Positions 60,309 through 64,000 of a stretch of 64,000 nucleotides of DNA are shown piece by piece. This stretch comes from an uncultured Fibrobacter sp. (lineage in GTDB: Bacteria > Fibrobacterota > Fibrobacteria > Fibrobacterales > Fibrobacteraceae). The position numbers were made by a program, and so were the translations under genes. Under the pieces are notes generated by a model. It was not told the DNA's origin, made no database searches, and saw only the letters and a list, made by a program, of their open reading frames with translations. The stretch covers positions 1-64,000 of the forward strand of contig CAMKMX010000008.1 in the NCBI GenBank assembly GCA_946414025.1, given 5' to 3'. Position 1 is the first letter of the stretch, and the number at the start of each line of letters is the position of its first letter.

Positions 60309-60356
60309 GTGCAAAAACCGGCATTTTTGCCAGAAGATTCACTAAATTATATATCA

Positions 60357-60384
60357 AGGCTCCGGTTTTTCCGGAGTCTTTTTT
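60357..60384 (+). terminator. glnA terminator
   Basis: GGCTCCGGtttttCCGGAGTCTTTTTT. Confidence 0.8.
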
Positions 60385-60406
60385 ACATTTTGCCGCAGAG
60401 GTTCCT

Positions 60407-61057
60407 ATGACCGAAGAAATTGTAAAGCAAGACAAGAAAGAGACCCTGAAAAAGATATCGGAAAAGGCATCCACCCTCCTTTTCGAGCTGATTACGGATA
60501 TTCCCGGCTCCCTTTACAGCCCTATCCAGAACCCCGACGAAAAGGCGAGGCTCCTGAGTCAGAGGGCCGCCTGGAAATCGGCTACGGTCAGCACCTCCCT
60601 TTCTATACCCGCAGGCATCACGGGTATCCTTACCGCCATCCCGGACATTGCCGCCATCTGGAAAATACAGGCCCAGCTGGTAGCGGACATTGCCGCAAGC
60701 TATGGCAAGTTGGCCCTCCTGAGCAGGGAAGCCATGATCTGGTGCCTGTTTCGGCACAGTGCCGCCCAGCTCCTGCGGGACATTGCCGTCCGCACGGGCA
60801 GCAGGATTATCGTGCAGAAGCTTTCCGCTACCGCCATCAAGGCCATTCTTGCAAAAATCGGGGCCAGCATCTCCTCTAAACTGCTGGGCAAGACCCTTCT
60901 GCGGGCAATTCCGGCCATCGGGGCCCTCGGGAACGGGGCCTACGCCTTCTATGACACCTTAGAAGTCGGAAAGACGGCCGCCGCCTATTTCAGGGCTCTT
61001 TCTGACCAGGATGGGAAAAACAGCGACGAGCAGCATTCCGACGAACCTACCGCATAA
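60407..61057 (+). CDS. EcsC-family-like protein
   Basis: TAIPDIAAIWKIQAQLVADIAASYG; hydrophobic Ala-rich C-terminus. Confidence 0.6.
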   Translation: MTEEIVKQDKKETLKKISEKASTLLFELITDIPGSLYSPIQNPDEKARLLSQRAAWKSATVSTSLSIPAGITGILTAIPDIAAIWKIQAQLVADIAASYGKLALLSREAMIWCLFRHSAAQLLRDIAVRTGSRIIVQKLSATAIKAILAKIGASISSKLLGKTLLRAIPAIGALGNGAYAFYDTLEVGKTAAAYFRALSDQDGKNSDEQHSDEPTA

Positions 61058-61086
61058 AAGCCTTTCTTTTCCGAATTTTCGGGGTG

Positions 61087-61198
61087 GTGAGCAACGACGT
61101 GCGAGCCAGGGGGCTAGGGCCGGAGTTTATTACCTACAGTAGCCCCCTTATAAAGACCGCAAACGCCCCTGTTTAATAACTGGGGCTTTTTTGCTCAC
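61087..61198. repeat. Composite hairpin element incl. nested-hairpin copy C
   Basis: GTGAGCAA/TTGCTCAC enclosing AGGGGGCTA/TAGCCCCCT and GCAAACGCCCCTGTTTAATAACTGGGGCTTTTTTGC. Confidence 0.8.
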
Positions 61199-61298
61199 TA
61201 TAGGCACCTGTGGATGACAAGCCCTTGAGAACGGGGGCTTTTTTTTCTACATTTGGGCGCAACTCAAACAAACATCAACTCCATTTGTGGAATAAAAA

Positions 61299-63428
61299 AT
61301 GAAAAACATCGAAAAACACAGAAACATCGGTATTTCTGCCCACATCGACTCGGGTAAGACTACCCTTACCGAACGCATCCTCTACTTCACAAAGCGTATC
61401 CACGCTATCCACGAAGTTCGTGGTAAAGACGGCGTCGGTGCCACGATGGACTCCATGGAACTTGAACGCGAACGCGGCATCACGATTCAGTCTGCCGCTA
61501 CGTTTGCTAACTGGACCCACACCAAGAGCGGTGAACAGGACTCCATCAACATCATCGATACCCCGGGGCACGTGGACTTCACGATCGAAGTGGAACGTTC
61601 TCTCCGCGTGTTGGACGGTGCAATCCTCGTTCTCACCGGCGTCGAAGGCGTCCAGTCCCAGTCTATTACCGTTGACCGCCAGATGAAGCGCTACCATGTG
61701 CCGCGCGTCGTGTTCGTCAACAAGTGCGACCGCTCCGGTGCAAACCCGCTCCGCGTTGCCGAAATGCTCAAGGAAAAGCTCAACCACAAGCCCTGCGTGA
61801 TGCAGATTCCTATCGGTCTCGAAGACCAACTGAAGGGCGTGGTCGACCTCGTCGAAATGAAGGCCTACTACTTCGAAGGCGCCAACGGCGACGACATGAT
61901 CGAAAAGGATATCCCCGCCGAACTGGTGGATCAGGCCAACGAATACCGCACCAAGCTCATCGACTGCTGCGCTGACTACAGCGACGAAATTATGGAAAAG
62001 GCCATGGAAGGCCAGTACGGTGTGGACGAAATCGACAAGGCCCTCATCAAGAAGACCATCCGCGAAGCCACCATCCGTCTGGACATCACTCCCGTGTTCA
62101 TGGGTTCTGCCCACAAGAACATCGGCGTTCAGAAGCTTTTGGACGGCGTTATCGACTACCTCCCCTGCCCGACCGACGTTGAAAACAAGGCCCTCGACCT
62201 GGACAACAACGAAGCCGAAGTTGTCCTGAAGTCCGAAGACAACGCTCCTCTCGTCTGCTACGCGTTCAAGCTGGTGAATGACCGCTACGGCCAGCTCACC
62301 TACATCCGCGTGTACCAGGGCACCCTCAAGAAGGGCGACATGATTACCAACATGGCCACCGGAAAGAAGGTGTCCGTGGGTCGCTTGGTGCGTATGCACG
62401 CCGACGAAATGGTGGACATCACCGAAGCCGGTGCAGGCGATATCGTTGCCCTGTTCGGTATCGACTGCGCCTCCGGTACGACCTTTACCGACGGCAAGAA
62501 CCACTACAACATGACTTCTATGCACGTGCCGAACCCCGTGATCGAACTCGTGATTGAAGCCAAGAACCGCGACGACCTGGACAACATGTCCAAGGCCCTG
62601 AACCGCTTCACCAAGGAAGACCCCACTTTCCAGGTGGAAGTGAACAAGGAATCCGGCGAAACCATCATCAAGGGTATGGGCGAACTTCACCTGGACGTGT
62701 ACATCGAACGTATGCGCCGTGAATACAAGGTGGACGTGCAGACCGGTGCCCCGCAGGTGGCCTACCGCGAAACCATCACCCGCGAAGCCAAGTTCGAATA
62801 CACCCACAAGAAGCAGACCGGTGGTTCGGGTCAGTTCGCTAAGATGTCCGGCGTGATGCGCCCGATGCCTGTGGAAGGCGACTCCGACAAGGTTTACAAC
62901 TTCGTGAACTCCGTCGTGGGCGGCCGTATTCCTAAGGAATACATCCCGTCTTGCGACAAGGGTTTCCAGAGCTGCATGGAAGCCGGTTCCCTCATCGGGT
63001 TCCCGGTGGTGGGTATCGAGATGGAAGTCCAGGACGGTGCGTTCCACCCGGTGGACTCCTCTGACATGGCGTTCCAGATCTGCGCCCGCATGGCTTTCCG
63101 CGAAGCTTTCGCCAAGGCCGGCGCCCAGATTCTCGAACCGATCATGAAGGTCGAAATTGCCACTCCGACGGAATTCCAGGGTAACGTCGTGGGTAACGTG
63201 TCCCAGCGCCGTGGTTCCATCACCGGAACCAGCGAAGAAATGGGTACCACCACAATTACCGCCGAAGTCCCGCTTTCTGAAATGTTCGGTTATGCTACCG
63301 ACCTGCGTTCCATGACCCAGGGTAAGGCCGAATTCACCATGGAATTCGCCAAGTATGCTCCGGTGCCGAAGAACATCCAGGAAGAACTCATCAAGAAGTA
63401 CGGCGACAAGGCCAAGGCTAGAGCATAA
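61299..63428 (+). CDS. fusA: Elongation factor G
   Basis: [41 protein letters not shown]. Confidence 0.97.
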   Translation: MKNIEKHRNIGISAHIDSGKTTLTERILYFTKRIHAIHEVRGKDGVGATMDSMELERERGITIQSAATFANWTHTKSGEQDSINIIDTPGHVDFTIEVERSLRVLDGAILVLTGVEGVQSQSITVDRQMKRYHVPRVVFVNKCDRSGANPLRVAEMLKEKLNHKPCVMQIPIGLEDQLKGVVDLVEMKAYYFEGANGDDMIEKDIPAELVDQANEYRTKLIDCCADYSDEIMEKAMEGQYGVDEIDKALIKKTIREATIRLDITPVFMGSAHKNIGVQKLLDGVIDYLPCPTDVENKALDLDNNEAEVVLKSEDNAPLVCYAFKLVNDRYGQLTYIRVYQGTLKKGDMITNMATGKKVSVGRLVRMHADEMVDITEAGAGDIVALFGIDCASGTTFTDGKNHYNMTSMHVPNPVIELVIEAKNRDDLDNMSKALNRFTKEDPTFQVEVNKESGETIIKGMGELHLDVYIERMRREYKVDVQTGAPQVAYRETITREAKFEYTHKKQTGGSGQFAKMSGVMRPMPVEGDSDKVYNFVNSVVGGRIPKEYIPSCDKGFQSCMEAGSLIGFPVVGIEMEVQDGAFHPVDSSDMAFQICARMAFREAFAKAGAQILEPIMKVEIATPTEFQGNVVGNVSQRRGSITGTSEEMGTTTITAEVPLSEMFGYATDLRSMTQGKAEFTMEFAKYAPVPKNIQEELIKKYGDKAKARA

Positions 63429-63442
63429 GCAAAAAAGACCGT

Positions 63443-63530
63443 TTGCGCTAGAAGCGGAATTACAAGTTCCGGGCTGGCGCAAACTCTCGCAACCACGCCT
63501 CGTTAATACGAGGCGTTTGTTGCTCACGGC
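63443..63530. repeat. Nested-hairpin element copy B
   Basis: CTCTCGCAACCACGCCTCGTTAATACGAGGCGTTTGTTGCTCACGG, preceded by TTTGCGC/GCGCAAA stem. Confidence 0.85.
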
Positions 63531-63566
63531 ACTCGCCTAGAAGCGCTCAGTTTCAAGACAACATAA

Positions 63567-63598
63567 AACGCAGGCCCATGAGGCCTGCGTTTTTTTCT
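63567..63598 (+). terminator. Rho-independent terminator downstream of fusA
   Basis: CGCAGGCCcatgaGGCCTGCGTTTTTTT. Confidence 0.85.
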
Positions 63599-63644
63599 TG
63601 CCTTGCGGCAAGGTTTCCCAACACTCGAAAACTCAAAAAAGAGA

Positions 63645-63717
63645 GTGCTTCCGGTAGGTCCTACCCCGCGGTTCGATCCGGCATCCCTTCTCCAGAACCA
63701 GGACTTACTGGAAGCAC
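63645..63717 (-). ncRNA. Candidate structured small RNA of unknown family
   Basis: 18-bp terminal helix with two G.U-compatible positions, internal GGUUC/GAACC, U-run (CUCUCUUUUUU) and upstream TATATT on minus strand. Confidence 0.4.
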
Positions 63718-63796
63718 ATCCATAATATAACCCCAAAATAAAAGCCCGGACAAAAAAATCTGCCCGGACCATAATCTACATTGGAATGTTCTTGTT

Positions 63797-63838
63797 TAGG
63801 TGATAGGTGGTAGGGGTTAGGTATTAGGGCTGCAGGGG
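63797..63838. repeat. Heptanucleotide array, 5-6 units
   Basis: taggtga taggtgg taggggt taggtat tagggct gcagggg. Confidence 0.85.
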
Positions 63839-63896
63839 ACAAGATGTGTCGCGCGGGTTACACTCAACCTCACGGCCAAAAATGGCATTGCTGAAA

Positions 63897-63931
63897 ACTG
63901 ACAACTCACAACTCATCACTGACAACTGCCT
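63897..63931. repeat. Heptanucleotide array, 4-5 units
   Basis: actgaca actcaca actcatc actgaca actgcct. Confidence 0.85.
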
Positions 63932-64000
63932 TCGCCTGTTTCCACATCTGCTGCAGGCCTTCCAGGCCCACCTCGGGCATTTCCTTGCCCATCTCCTTGC
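63906..64000 (-). CDS. C-terminal fragment of a gene running off the window, possibly MazG-like pyrophosphohydrolase
   Basis: Frame ...KEMGKEMPEVGLEGLQQMWKQAKAVVSDEL*. Confidence 0.4.
   Translation of the reverse strand, partial: KEMGKEMPEVGLEGLQQMWKQAKAVVSDEL

Noticed and set aside
61275-63527. 750-aa minus ORF antisense to fusA
   Set aside because: Same mirror artefact; fusA motifs on + strand
63645-63717. tRNA or SRP RNA at 63.65 kb (73 nt, contains GGTTCGATCC)
   Set aside because: 18-bp terminal helix and no valid T-arm stem exclude tRNA; SRP apical motif absent
63797-63838. Telomere-like TAGGG array
   Set aside because: Short, internal and degenerate; better treated as a member of the heptad-array family

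Overview
The window reads as a contiguous piece of a Fibrobacter-like chromosome. This is inferred from TIGR02145 (FISUMP) and TIGR02147 paralogous families, a GH11-CBM6 xylanase with a C-terminal module, and overall gene style. It carries about 50 protein genes and one tRNA-Lys. Core content: recBCD, floA, tex, glgB, xer recombinase, leuB, leuA-like, pmbA, gyrA, surE, trmH-family, ffh, glnA-like and fusA. Accessory content: an AbiEi/AbiEii toxin-antitoxin islet, a GNAT-like/small-protein pair, an AT-rich island (about 38.1-41.5 kb) with a GIY-YIG protein and a secreted protease operon, and an ORF6N protein. Strongest unexplained signals: (1) a 48-bp perfect direct repeat of the trmH 3' end bracketing the AbiE module, i.e. 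an integrase-less islet scar; (2) at least eight degenerate tandem arrays with a strict 7-bp period, most abutting stop codons, two of them in opposite orientation exactly bounding a four-helix-bundle (IVS/Avd-like) gene; (3) a nested-hairpin repeat with covarying stems around an invariant TTAATA loop after leuB, the EcsC-like gene and fusA; (4) two tandem 74-bp units with compensatory hairpins at identical offset; (5) further palindromic intergenic repeat families, some of which have entered coding sequence; (6) twin perfect inverted repeats inside the ORF6N gene. All calls are from reading the sequence; no searches were run.
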